From Idiomarinaceae bacterium (GTDB lineage Bacteria > Pseudomonadota > Gammaproteobacteria > Enterobacterales > Alteromonadaceae): a DNA stretch of 64,000 bases. Location of the stretch: positions 1 to 64,000 of the forward strand of contig NYWU01000021.1 in assembly GCA_002685255.1 (NCBI GenBank), given 5' to 3'. The notes under the pieces are model-generated. The model was given only the letters and a program-made list of their open reading frames with translations. It did no database searches and was not told the origin of the DNA. Positions 1 through 9,594 of this stretch are shown here, one piece after another; within the stretch, counting starts at the first letter, position 1; each line of letters begins with the position of its first letter. The position numbers and the translations under genes are program-made.

Positions 1-91
1 AATTCGGCTTGCCACCCATGTGGCAAGACGCCGCTTGAACGGTGCGAGCTCTGCGAGCGCCTGTGGCGGCGCCAGACTTCAAATAGAATGA

Positions 92-118
92 CCCCAGCCA
101 ATTGGCTGGGGTTTTTTT
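92..118 (+). terminator. Rho-independent terminator (perfect 20-bp palindrome CCCCAGCCAATTGGCTGGGG followed by T7)
   Basis: Palindrome at 92-111 followed by a T run; read directly. Confidence 0.85.
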
Positions 119-150
119 ATGCCTGCTCGCCGACGTACGTCGCGCCCGCA

Positions 151-214
151 CCACGTGCGTCGCGCATCCTGCGCGACCATCGACACCGGCCCGTGCACCC
201 AAGGCGCACGCTAC
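151..214. repeat. 64-bp REP-like repeat, copy 1
   Basis: ccacgtgcgtcgcgcatcctgcgcgaccatcgacaccggcccgtgcacccaaggcgcacgctac; near-identical copy at 234-297; internal hairpin GTCGCGCA-TCC-TGCGCGAC. Confidence 0.8.
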
Positions 215-233
215 GACGGGGATAACGACCGTG

Positions 234-297
234 CCACGTACGTCGCGCATTCTGCGCGGCCATCGACACCGCCCCGTGCGCCCAAGGCGCACGCTAC
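234..297. repeat. 64-bp REP-like repeat, copy 2 (overlaps tamB stop codon)
   Basis: ccacgtacgtcgcgcattctgcgcggccatcgacaccgccccgtgcgcccaaggcgcacgctac; contains GTGCGCC-CAA-GGCGCAC inverted repeat. Confidence 0.8.
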
Positions 298-3200
298 TTT
301 TCGATGCTGTATATGATGTCGGCACCTTGGCTTTCGGTTGACGATGTGGATTCGAACCACAGGTTATCGGTAAAACGATAGCGAAGGTAAAAGCTCGAGG
401 TCGATTCGATGAGTCCGATACCATATTTAATGTATAAATTTGGGGAAATGTATTTACCGATATATAACGATGTGTCGTTTACATCTGATGTTTCAGAATC
501 GATTGCGACTTCATCTAAACTGAATGTTTCTTTTAAGGACTGGGTTAGCGCACCCGTTGTTTTACCACCCACCAATAATGCCGCCTGCAACTCCAAGTTT
601 TGGCTCTCGCTATTAGATGAGGGGCCACGTCCGAACAACAGATAAGAAAGCACACTGGCATCAGGCATGGTCGGATCAGAAAAGAGATCGAGCTCGGGTC
701 TATTAAGTGTGCCTAGCACACGCGCACCCACAGAATTCGGACCATCAGTCACTTCAGATAGTGAACGTGTTACTCGCAAGTTCAACGCTGGGTTTGATAA
801 GGGGCCCCCGTTAAAAATGAATTGTCCACGGTCAATAGTGAGTTTCTGTCCATAAATTTCATAATCGCCACTCGCTACCGAAATCGTGCCATTACCGATT
901 GGCACAGACTGTCCGGTTTGCACGACGTTTAAAGCGCCTTCTAAGCGTCCTTTGAACCCATATGCATCTACACGCACATCGTCACCTAGAGTAATCTTCA
1001 AATCCGTTTTAAGTGAGCGGGATTGTGTATTACCTTGTTGACGCTGGACGACGACGACATCAGGTGACGGTGTGACCGTTGACGAGAGGTCGGGCGGCGT
1101 AATATTGGCGTTAGGTATATTTACCTCTCCGGTTAACTCGATAACGTTTTCGCCGATATTTAAGTTAAGGTCGGGTGAGGCGATCAAACGGATGCGAGGG
1201 GAGTCCATTACGACAAGGCTGTCGCCTGTTAAGGCAAGCTGACCAGTAAAGCCTTGAAGGTCAAAATCACCATTAAGATCAAACGGACCGTCGCCAACGT
1301 TGCCCCGACCCTTGATCTGCAACTCAGACGAGCTAGGACGCCCCGAGACTGAAATCACTGTATCTGAAATAGACGTACCAGTACGACCAATTAGCGCGTT
1401 GGCAATTTTAACTGTGGCATTAGGCGTTATCAGTAGTTGTTGATTGCGCGTATCGAGCGTTGCCTGCGCATTTAATGAGCCATCAATTTGTGCGACTTGA
1501 TTGGTAAAGGTTTGAATGATACTCAAGTCATCTAAATTGGCTGTTATCTTACCCTCAATGGAAGGTTGGCTGAGATTCGCGGCGATCCCTAAATCGGCAT
1601 TTATATCGGCACCTGTATCGATACTATTTAAATTGAGTGTCACACCAACCAACTTATCGCTAGTGCTTTTATTTAACCTCAATTTTGCTGTATCAAAGTT
1701 CACATGCTCTTCGTTTTGCTCAATACGAAGTTCATCAATTCCAAACTGACCCGTCAGAGAAGCGATTTCAATTGAACTGTCTAACTTAACGTTAGCATCA
1801 ACCTCGCCCGATAGCGTACCGCTAATAACCAAGTCACTTAATGGGATAAAGGGCTCAATCAAGGCGAGCGGTAGTGCAGTAATAGAGACTGAAGCCTGTA
1901 ATTGCTGATTTTTATTGATAGCTTCGGCACAAATAAGCTCTTGCCGTTGAGTTAGACATAACTTTGAAAGACTCAAACGTTGGTCTCTAAAGTGATAGAC
2001 AACGTCACTGGGCTCACGAAGTTTAAAACGTCCCACGTTTTCTTGCCTAATAGAGAACTGCTTTATCGTTGCTGCTAGCCTATCCTCTGTAAGGGCTGTA
2101 GCTGTATTGATAGATAGGTCGATATCTCGGTAGCTTACTTTTATTTGGGTTGTCTGCTCTGATAAATCGCCGGAAAAGTCTAAGAATAAATCTTCTAAAA
2201 CACTTTCATCGATTTGAATACTATTCGACTCAATCTTCATCGCCAGACTCGGCGCATCGATTGAGCCTGAAAGCATACCCTTACCGCTTAAACTGCCCGC
2301 TAAGCTTATATTTGGGACAGGGAGATCGGATAGATCGCGTGCATTGAGTGTCAAGTTGATCGCTGAGCCCGGACGCAGGTCACCGGCAGCAGATAAGGTG
2401 TTATCACGCCAATTTAAGTCCAGCTGTTCAATGAAAAGGTAAGGCGATTCAAAGCGAACATCAGCAGCAAGTTTAATCGGTTCACTTTTCCATTGGCCCT
2501 GCAAATCAGTTGTCAGGCTGAGATTATCCAAATTCGCGCGGGCTGTACCAGACACCTGATTGCTATTTTGTGTCATTGTGAGCTGTGAAATATCGAGAAC
2601 GTTATCAGCAAGTAAAATTTCAGCCGATATATCGATAGCATTTTGGTTTATGGGTTCAATTACAAAGTTAGGCGTTACCTTAAGATTATGTAGCGCCCCT
2701 ACAATCTGCATGTTCAAATCTGAAAGCGTGGCTGCTTTGATTGATTGTGCGCTAACTTCTGAGCTTGTTACGTTGAGGTCGAATTGTGGCTCCGCTGACA
2801 GTGCTACCGTTCCAGCAATCTCAACATTACTTTTCACTAAGCCCTCGGTGGACGCTTTTAGAGGCGCGAATTCGATTTGATTATCGATATACTTTATTTC
2901 GCCACTTAATTGAGCAACCTGTTCATTCACTGACAAATCGAGCTTAGGTTTGACCTGTATATTGGTCAAACTTCCCTCAGCTTTAATCTCACCTTTGAGG
3001 CTACCGGTTTCAATACCTGATAAGGAGAATGCGCTTACCCACGGTTGCAATTCAGACTTTGCAATTTGCGTGGTGGACTTAAAACTGAGGTCTTGCAGCA
3101 GTGCATCCAGGGTAAATCGTGTCTTGCTTTCAATAGCCTTTTGAGTGGCTAGTGTTCCTTGCAACTGATCGGCATCGCCGCTGACCGAGAGCAGGATCTG

Positions 3201-3848
3201 TGTTTCAGGATAATCAGGCACTCGTATAAAGATATTCGATTCAACATGAATGGATTTGTTGCTGTTTAGTCCCACGCGAGCATCTAACTGCACCGTCGCA
3301 TAGTTGTGAGTAATATCGAGTTTATTAATAGCGAGCTGGCCATCCCTCTCGAGTGCTACGCCACCCGTGACACCAAATGACTGCGCAGGCTGCTCTGGTA
3401 AATGAAGCATTACATCATCAATGCGCAGCTGAGCTAATACTAAATCTAACGGAAGCCTTAGTTCGGGCCATGGTGCTGCACCTGTAGCAGTGTTGTTTTG
3501 CTCATCGTTAGCTCTGATCCACGCTTCAGCATCATTGACTGTTATTGCGTCGATTCGAACTGTGCCACCGAAGAGTTCTAGAGGAGACCACTGAACAGAT
3601 AGCTTTTGACTATGCAAGCTGAAGCTATCAGTATCGATTTTCAGTTCATCAAATTGAAAATCACTCAGCAACGCACCTTGATAACGATTAAAGGAGACTT
3701 GTTGGGGTAAGTATTCACTTATTTTTGTTACCAGCCACTGACTACCCGTAGCAGTGCCTAACACGGCATAAAGAGGTAAAATCAGAGCTAGAGATAGGCC
3801 GACGAAGCCATATAAAAAGATTTTTGCGAGTCGTTTATAAAGCGTCAT
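294..3848 (-). CDS. tamB: Translocation and assembly module inner membrane component TamB
   Basis: 1184 aa; N-terminal TM segment, AsmA/TamB-like beta-rich body, C-terminal DUF490-type end; overlaps tamA stop. Confidence 0.92.
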   Translation of the reverse strand: MTLYKRLAKIFLYGFVGLSLALILPLYAVLGTATGSQWLVTKISEYLPQQVSFNRYQGALLSDFQFDELKIDTDSFSLHSQKLSVQWSPLELFGGTVRIDAITVNDAEAWIRANDEQNNTATGAAPWPELRLPLDLVLAQLRIDDVMLHLPEQPAQSFGVTGGVALERDGQLAINKLDITHNYATVQLDARVGLNSNKSIHVESNIFIRVPDYPETQILLSVSGDADQLQGTLATQKAIESKTRFTLDALLQDLSFKSTTQIAKSELQPWVSAFSLSGIETGSLKGEIKAEGSLTNIQVKPKLDLSVNEQVAQLSGEIKYIDNQIEFAPLKASTEGLVKSNVEIAGTVALSAEPQFDLNVTSSEVSAQSIKAATLSDLNMQIVGALHNLKVTPNFVIEPINQNAIDISAEILLADNVLDISQLTMTQNSNQVSGTARANLDNLSLTTDLQGQWKSEPIKLAADVRFESPYLFIEQLDLNWRDNTLSAAGDLRPGSAINLTLNARDLSDLPVPNISLAGSLSGKGMLSGSIDAPSLAMKIESNSIQIDESVLEDLFLDFSGDLSEQTTQIKVSYRDIDLSINTATALTEDRLAATIKQFSIRQENVGRFKLREPSDVVYHFRDQRLSLSKLCLTQRQELICAEAINKNQQLQASVSITALPLALIEPFIPLSDLVISGTLSGEVDANVKLDSSIEIASLTGQFGIDELRIEQNEEHVNFDTAKLRLNKSTSDKLVGVTLNLNSIDTGADINADLGIAANLSQPSIEGKITANLDDLSIIQTFTNQVAQIDGSLNAQATLDTRNQQLLITPNATVKIANALIGRTGTSISDTVISVSGRPSSSELQIKGRGNVGDGPFDLNGDFDLQGFTGQLALTGDSLVVMDSPRIRLIASPDLNLNIGENVIELTGEVNIPNANITPPDLSSTVTPSPDVVVVQRQQGNTQSRSLKTDLKITLGDDVRVDAYGFKGRLEGALNVVQTGQSVPIGNGTISVASGDYEIYGQKLTIDRGQFIFNGGPLSNPALNLRVTRSLSEVTDGPNSVGARVLGTLNRPELDLFSDPTMPDASVLSYLLFGRGPSSNSESQNLELQAALLVGGKTTGALTQSLKETFSLDEVAIDSETSDVNDTSLYIGKYISPNLYIKYGIGLIESTSSFYLRYRFTDNLWFESTSSTESQGADIIYSIEK

Positions 3849-5629
3849 AGATCGGGACCAATGGTTAAGTGAATGCGCCAGGGGTTGTTTGGCTCATCGA
3901 TAGCTTGGGCTAAGTCGAGACGAACCGATCCGATAGGTGATATCCAGCGCAATCCAATACCAACACTTTGCTTGAGTGGCTGGTTCGGTTCTAGCATGGC
4001 ATTACCGATATCGGTAAAGGCAGCGACTCGCCAATTTTCAGCGAAGCGATAATCAATTTCTGCGCTTGCGACCGCAAGATAACGACCACCGATCACGTCG
4101 CCAGACGCATCCTCTGGACCCAACTGTTCGTAGGCATAGCCGCGAACGCTTTGATCACCACCTGCAAAGAAACGTAACGAAGGCGGAATATCTTCGAAAC
4201 TATTGGTGTACATTGCGCCTATTTCAGCACGGGCAAGTAGGCGCCAATCATCGAGCAATGGAATAACCGACTTGAGTTCGAAACGCCCTCGAATTAAGTT
4301 CGCCTCAGAGAACACGTCTTTCGAAGCGGTCTGTAAGCTAAAGTTGGCCCGCCAACCATGGTTGATATTCACTCGCTCATCGGCTGACAAATATCGCCAC
4401 TCAATGGTTGGAACAAAAAGCTGAGCATTACCGCTTTGTTGACCTATTTCAAAGTCTTCGTTGAGCCAATAGGCACCGACATCGTATTGCCAATGTTTAA
4501 AGGCGCGAATTTCCGCCGCTCCTATTTTTATAAGCTGACTTTCTTGGCTGTCTGTTGTTTTGTCTGCAAGTTGCGTGCGAAATTGATAGGAGTCAGTTTG
4601 CGGACGGGGTCCCGGGATTTGATATAGAGCTGTTAAGCGACTCTCAAATTGTGACAGTTGCAACTGACTTTTAAACTGATGACCCTCTGGATTTATCCAA
4701 CGACGGTCATAGCCCGCGGTAATACGTGCGCCTGTATCAGTGCCATAACCCAATCCAAAACGATAATGAGTGCGCTGGTTGGGAGTTGTATCAACTTGAA
4801 TAGGTACTTGGTTCTGCTCAGCTTGATCCCACAGCGCGTTCACCTGAACGGTTTCGAAGTAGCCACTTTCAGAGATATTGACCTGTAGATCACTTAAACT
4901 AGCCGTGTTAAAGGGTTCTGATCTTTCAAAGCGTGGGTAGCGTTGAAGTAAGTCCTCACTAATATACTCAGCGTTAAAGTCGATAGCACCGAATTGATAA
5001 CGCGCTCCACTATTAAAAGTAGCATTAATCGATGCTGTATTTGCCTCAATATCGACTCGCACATTGGCCTTTTCCCACTCAGCATCGCGGTAACCTCGTT
5101 GAGCCGCTAAACTGAGTAGCTGTGTTTTGAGTTGCTCATAAGGGGCATGCTCAAACACATGACCTTGCTTGAGGGGTGAATGCTCGAGCACAGAACGAAA
5201 CACGCTATCGTCCTTGGCGTCCCCTTTAAGTGTCCATTGGACATCAGTCAAGCGCACGGGTTGGTTGAGTGTTATAGTGTAGCGCGCTTGCCAGCCCTCT
5301 TCGGTTGAATCGAGTTGGCTGCTAATTTTTACGTTATAATAGCCAAATGGTTCGAGTGCTGTACGAATCTCACTCTCAGCGCGTTTAAAAAAGAAACGGA
5401 TTTGAAATGGTCGATAATCCTTGTCTTGATTTAAGTTGGCAATTTGCACATAACTTTTGATATTGTCTAGCAACCTGCCGTCGACACCATCGAAAGCCAC
5501 GTTCACTTTTGCCTGCAGACTAGCGCAAATCGAGATGGCACACAGTGCGAGAAGATATTTTATACGTTTCTTAATGCGGGTGGACATAATGTTTATTTTC
5601 ATGCGGTTAACTACGAAAAATAATCGCAC
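3845..5629 (-). CDS. tamA: Autotransporter assembly outer membrane protein TamA (POTRA + Omp85 barrel); true start may be an internal Met
   Basis: Omp85/BamA-like C-terminus (FFAGGDQSVRGYAYEQLGP), ends IHLTIGPDL; next to tamB. Confidence 0.93.
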   Translation of the reverse strand: MRLFFVVNRMKINIMSTRIKKRIKYLLALCAISICASLQAKVNVAFDGVDGRLLDNIKSYVQIANLNQDKDYRPFQIRFFFKRAESEIRTALEPFGYYNVKISSQLDSTEEGWQARYTITLNQPVRLTDVQWTLKGDAKDDSVFRSVLEHSPLKQGHVFEHAPYEQLKTQLLSLAAQRGYRDAEWEKANVRVDIEANTASINATFNSGARYQFGAIDFNAEYISEDLLQRYPRFERSEPFNTASLSDLQVNISESGYFETVQVNALWDQAEQNQVPIQVDTTPNQRTHYRFGLGYGTDTGARITAGYDRRWINPEGHQFKSQLQLSQFESRLTALYQIPGPRPQTDSYQFRTQLADKTTDSQESQLIKIGAAEIRAFKHWQYDVGAYWLNEDFEIGQQSGNAQLFVPTIEWRYLSADERVNINHGWRANFSLQTASKDVFSEANLIRGRFELKSVIPLLDDWRLLARAEIGAMYTNSFEDIPPSLRFFAGGDQSVRGYAYEQLGPEDASGDVIGGRYLAVASAEIDYRFAENWRVAAFTDIGNAMLEPNQPLKQSVGIGLRWISPIGSVRLDLAQAIDEPNNPWRIHLTIGPDL

Positions 5630-5671
5630 GTTGATCTCTGCAAAGTAAACTCTTGTTGAGGAGATTTATTA

Positions 5672-6529
5672 ATGTCAGTTGCTTTGACATCTGAGCAAAA
5701 AAAATTACTCACGCAAATGACACTGCCACCTCGTTCAGAGACGTTAGCCGCGTTAAAGCGCGAGATGACAGTCGACGAGCCTCATATTGAGGCTATGGCA
5801 GAACTAATCGCCAAGGATATCGGCTTGTCGGGGCAGGTTCTGAGTGTCGTGAATTCATCGGCATATAGTCCCGTTCAAAAGGTAGATTCAATAAAGCACG
5901 CGGTAATGATGCTAGGTATTGAACAACTCATGCCATTGATCCGAGCGGCCTCGTTAAAGTCATCGTTAATTAGTCATGGGTTTCTAGCTGACTATTGGCG
6001 CTATAACGAATGGACAGCGCAAGCCTGCTTAGTGGTTGCTCGATTACTTGATCGCGAACGCCTTGCGCATTACGCGTATCAATTCGGTCTTTTTCAAGGG
6101 GCTGGCGTGCCGCTGCTTTATCTTAATTTCGAGGGCTACGAACAATTTATAAAACAGTCCAATCGTGTTGGGTGGGGTGAAATTGCGACTCAAGAAGAAG
6201 CATCACTCACGATTTCTCACGCGACAGCAAGTGCAGCACTTGCGCAATACTGGCGATTACCCGCGACCATGGTGAAAATGTTTTACTTTTACTATCAAGC
6301 TGATGCGGTTGAACGAGTGGGCGGCTCATCATCGGCGATAGCTGAAATCATTGCAATCCACAGACTGGCACGCTACAGCATTGACCAGCAAACGCGAAGC
6401 ATCGCCGGCGATCAAGATTGGCAACGGTTCAAGTCGTCCGCAATGGCAGCTTTCCAGCTAACAGAAGCAGATGTGACAAGGTTGGTCGAGCGTAGCATTA
6501 AGCAGGTCTTTGGTTCCTCAGCTGGTTAA
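5672..6529 (+). CDS. HDOD domain-containing protein
   Basis: LPPRSETLAALKREM...DIGLSGQVLSVVNSSAYSP..I.HAVMMLGI pattern typical of HDOD. Confidence 0.85.
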   Translation: MSVALTSEQKKLLTQMTLPPRSETLAALKREMTVDEPHIEAMAELIAKDIGLSGQVLSVVNSSAYSPVQKVDSIKHAVMMLGIEQLMPLIRAASLKSSLISHGFLADYWRYNEWTAQACLVVARLLDRERLAHYAYQFGLFQGAGVPLLYLNFEGYEQFIKQSNRVGWGEIATQEEASLTISHATASAALAQYWRLPATMVKMFYFYYQADAVERVGGSSSAIAEIIAIHRLARYSIDQQTRSIAGDQDWQRFKSSAMAAFQLTEADVTRLVERSIKQVFGSSAG

Positions 6530-6566
6530 ATAAACAGCGATCAATCAGGACAGGAGCAGTTTGTGC

Positions 6567-6594
6567 TTGCTACATTCAATTAGGTCAGTATAAT
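6567..6594 (+). promoter_or_regulatory. Putative sigma70 promoter of tRNA-Trp (TTGCTA-16-TATAAT)
   Basis: -35 at 6567-6572, -10 TATAAT at 6589-6594, 13 nt upstream of tRNA. Confidence 0.6.
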
Positions 6595-6607
6595 TCTCGA
6601 CAGCAGT

Positions 6608-6684
6608 AGGGGCGTAGTTCCAATTGGTAGAACAGCGGTCTCCAAAACCGACGGTTGGGGGTTCGAATCCCTCCGCCCCTGCCA
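6608..6684 (+). tRNA. trpT: tRNA-Trp (CCA anticodon), 3' CCA encoded
   Basis: AGGGGCGTAGTTCCAATTGGTAGAACAGCGGTCTCCAAAACCGACGGTTGGGGGTTCGAATCCCTCCGCCCCTGCCA folds as cloverleaf, loop CTCCAAA. Confidence 0.97.
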
Positions 6685-6754
6685 CTGCTTCCTTTCTTAT
6701 TCTGGCATATCTTAGCGCTCTGCTTTAAACTGCATACTAAATTATGCGGATCAA

Positions 6755-7090
6755 ATGCTGATGAAATTATCCAAATTACAATCACGTGTGCTTGATGAAA
6801 TGGGCATCCCGCGTTGGACCCTCAAATCACAGCAAACTCAAGCACCGAATGAAGAAGTGGCGCATTGGTATCGAGTGGGGCCGTTGTATTTAAAGTCGTC
6901 AAAGCCTCTACCCGTGCAACTGCCGCAATGGTTGCAAGATCTCGTTTTACTGTTTGATACGCGCCCGACCGCTATAAAACCTCCGGTTCAAGCCGATTCG
7001 GTTATCTCGGTCGATGAAGTGAATCCCCAGATTAATACGCCCTCAGCAAAAAAAGCACTTTGGCTTACTATTCAACAATGTCAAAAATAG
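6755..7090 (+). CDS. holD: DNA polymerase III psi subunit-like (HolD)
   Basis: Small ORF upstream of rimI (conserved holD-rimI order); MKLSKLQSRVLDEMGIPRWTLK-like N-terminus. Confidence 0.75.
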   Translation: MLMKLSKLQSRVLDEMGIPRWTLKSQQTQAPNEEVAHWYRVGPLYLKSSKPLPVQLPQWLQDLVLLFDTRPTAIKPPVQADSVISVDEVNPQINTPSAKKALWLTIQQCQK

Positions 7091-7518
7091 ACGTTTTTCT
7101 GACTGAGCCATGTCCGATTTTATTCGATATTGAGCGCCGAGCTCATGCATACCCTTGGTCGGAAGTGGTTTTTTTTCAACCTTCGAGTATCGGCACCCTT
7201 TGGTGGGCTTTAAAGGTTGATGACCAAATCGTAGGGTTTGCCAATACCCAGTTAATCGCCGATGAACTGACTTTACATAATATTGTAATTGATCCCGACT
7301 ATCAGGGGCGAGGACTGGGTCAGTGTTTGTTACGGCATATTTTGGATTATGCCGATAAGCACAAAGCACTGATGTTTTTAGAAGTCAGAGAGTCGAATGC
7401 GCCGGCAATACATGTTTATCAACAGGCAGGTTTTAAACGAGTAGGGCGCCGACCAAATTATTACGCATCGGACACCGGGCGCGAGGGCGCTTTGGTTATG
7501 CGAAGAGAATCAATTTAA
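7078..7518 (+). CDS. rimI: Ribosomal protein S18-alanine N-acetyltransferase RimI
   Basis: GNAT motif DPDYQGRGLGQCLL, EVRESNAPAIHVYQQAGFKRVGRRPNYY; overlaps holD end. Confidence 0.93.
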   Translation: MSKIDVFLTEPCPILFDIERRAHAYPWSEVVFFQPSSIGTLWWALKVDDQIVGFANTQLIADELTLHNIVIDPDYQGRGLGQCLLRHILDYADKHKALMFLEVRESNAPAIHVYQQAGFKRVGRRPNYYASDTGREGALVMRRESI

Positions 7519-7527
7519 GAGGTTACT

Positions 7528-8256
7528 ATGAATAAGCAGGCAGCGTTAGCATTTAAGTGCATGGATTTAACATCGTTAGGTAACCACGACACACCTGACA
7601 TGATAGAAGCATTGTGTGCTAAGGCGAGCTACCAGTCTCATCATGTCGCGGCTATATGTGTCTTTCCAGAACATGTGACAACAGCTAAACGTGCGCTTCA
7701 GGCGCAAGGCTTATCGACGGTGCCGGTTGCCACGGTTACCAACTTTCCACAAGCGGGAACGGATATTACGCGTGCTGTCGAGGAAACGCAGCGAGCGATA
7801 GCCGCCGGGGCAGATGAAATAGACGTGGTGTTGCCTTACCATGCTTTGTTGGCGGGCGATACAAAAATATGCGAACAGCTGGTCAGTCAGGTCAAGGACG
7901 CTTGCGGAACTGATATTTTGTTGAAGGTAATTATAGAGAGCGGTGAGTTGCAAACGGCTGCACAAATTCGTTTGGCAAGCCAGTTAAGTATCGCGCAAGG
8001 TGCGGACTTCATTAAAACCTCAACAGGTAAAGTGCCGATCAATGCGACCTTGGAAGCTGCCGAGCAGATGTTGACTGTCATTGCAGAAGACAACCCCCGT
8101 TGCGGATTTAAAGCAGCAGGAGGCATTAGGACGTTGGCTGATGCGTGTGACTACTTCAGTTTAGCTGAGCGTATTTTGGGTGCTGATTACGTTACACCTA
8201 GTTATTTCCGTTTAGGAGCTAGTAGCTTATTAAAGGACTTAATTGAGCGTCGTTAG
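7528..8256 (+). CDS. deoC: Deoxyribose-phosphate aldolase
   Basis: CVFPEHV, TVTNFPQAGTD, ADFIKTSTGK, GFKAAGGIRT motifs. Confidence 0.96.
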   Translation: MNKQAALAFKCMDLTSLGNHDTPDMIEALCAKASYQSHHVAAICVFPEHVTTAKRALQAQGLSTVPVATVTNFPQAGTDITRAVEETQRAIAAGADEIDVVLPYHALLAGDTKICEQLVSQVKDACGTDILLKVIIESGELQTAAQIRLASQLSIAQGADFIKTSTGKVPINATLEAAEQMLTVIAEDNPRCGFKAAGGIRTLADACDYFSLAERILGADYVTPSYFRLGASSLLKDLIERR

Positions 8257-8266
8257 GAGAGATTAT

Positions 8267-9592
8267 ATGTCGCTTACACGAGAAATCATCCGCATCAAAC
8301 GTGATGGTGGTGAGTTAGATGAGACATCTCTTGCTGCTTTCATTAAAGGCATTACCAATGAGACGGTGAGTGAGTCACAAATCGCCGCAATGGCCATGGC
8401 TATTTATCTTAACGGAATGTCGGACACCGAGACGATGTTACTGACCCGTTACATGCGCGACTCGGGCGATGTACTTGACTGGCAATCGCTACAATTGGAT
8501 GGCCCGGTATTGGATAAACACTCGACCGGTGGTGTGGGCGATAACGTCAGTTTAATGCTCGGTCCAGTGATTGCTGCGTGTGGTGGCTATGTGCCCATGA
8601 TCTCCGGACGCGGTTTGGGCCACACCGGCGGCACACTCGATAAATTTGATTCTATCCCTGGTTACCAAACACATCCCTCTAATGACGTATTCAGAAATAC
8701 GGTTCGGGATATTGGTGTCGCCATTATTGGGCAAACAGGCTCATTAGCGCCTGCCGATAAACGTTTCTATGCAACCCGCGACGTTACATCAACGGTTGAA
8801 TCATTACCTTTGATCACGGCATCGATCTTATCGAAAAAGCTCGCCGAGGGCTTGGATGGATTAGTGCTTGATGTCAAAGCCGGTAACGGCGCCTTCATGG
8901 ACAACGAACAGAAGGCCAGAGCAATGGCGGATACTCTGGTCCGTGTTGGTTCGCAATTAGGGGTACCGACACGTGCCCTTATTACAGATATGAACCAACC
9001 ACTCGCGCCGTGTGCTGGCAACGCGATAGAAGTTCGTAGTGCTATTGATTATTTATCGGGCGCATATCGACCTAATCGTCTGCATCAGGTAACCGTTGCG
9101 CTGGCTGTCGAAGCACTGCTTGCGGGTGGGCTCGCAACTGATGAATACACCGCCAGAGCAAAAATTGAAGAGGCGCTGGACTCAGGTGCGGCGCTCGAGC
9201 GGTTTCAGCGAATGGTATATGCGCTTGGAGGGCCTCAAGACCTGGCCGAGAAAATGGATAATTACTTACCGCGAGCCGCGGTGATTAAACCCGTGCTTGC
9301 AAGACAGCAAGGTTATATCTCTCAGATACATGCACGAGAATTGGGTAATATTGTGGTTAGTCTCGGAGGAGGACGTTTAACGTCAAGTGATACGTTGAAC
9401 TATAGCGTCGGCATTTCCGACATTATGGAATTAGGTATGACAGTTGAGTCGGGGCAACCGATGGCGGTGATCCATGCCGCGAGTGAAAGCGACTGGCAGC
9501 AAGCCGCTGCGCAACTACATGAAGCTATCCATATTGATACCCAACAACCTCCCGTCAATGAGGTTATCTATGCGAGCCAGCGAGGTAAATAA
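8267..9592 (+). CDS. deoA: Thymidine phosphorylase
   Basis: [32 protein letters not shown]; start ATG 8267 with GGAGAG upstream. Confidence 0.96.
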   Translation: MSLTREIIRIKRDGGELDETSLAAFIKGITNETVSESQIAAMAMAIYLNGMSDTETMLLTRYMRDSGDVLDWQSLQLDGPVLDKHSTGGVGDNVSLMLGPVIAACGGYVPMISGRGLGHTGGTLDKFDSIPGYQTHPSNDVFRNTVRDIGVAIIGQTGSLAPADKRFYATRDVTSTVESLPLITASILSKKLAEGLDGLVLDVKAGNGAFMDNEQKARAMADTLVRVGSQLGVPTRALITDMNQPLAPCAGNAIEVRSAIDYLSGAYRPNRLHQVTVALAVEALLAGGLATDEYTARAKIEEALDSGAALERFQRMVYALGGPQDLAEKMDNYLPRAAVIKPVLARQQGYISQIHARELGNIVVSLGGGRLTSSDTLNYSVGISDIMELGMTVESGQPMAVIHAASESDWQQAAAQLHEAIHIDTQQPPVNEVIYASQRGK

Positions 9593-9594
9593 CG

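Noticed and set aside
1-7. Window begins with aattcgg, like an EcoRI-cut end / cloning adaptor
   Set aside because: Most likely coincidental window placement; no vector sequence is recognisable.
151-297. Two spaced repeats as a minimal CRISPR array
   Set aside because: Repeats are 64 bp, GC-rich with multiple internal hairpins, only two copies with a 19-bp gap and no cas genes; REP-like is a better explanation.
102-341. ORFs 102-341 and 119-316 on the plus strand
   Set aside because: They translate the repeat units and the antisense of tamB; Arg/Ala/Pro/His-rich composition is an artefact of GC-rich repeats.
7043-7369. Antisense ORF opposite rimI and many other 60-110 aa antisense ORFs in the track
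   Set aside because: They shadow well-supported genes on the other strand and show no domain-like sequence.
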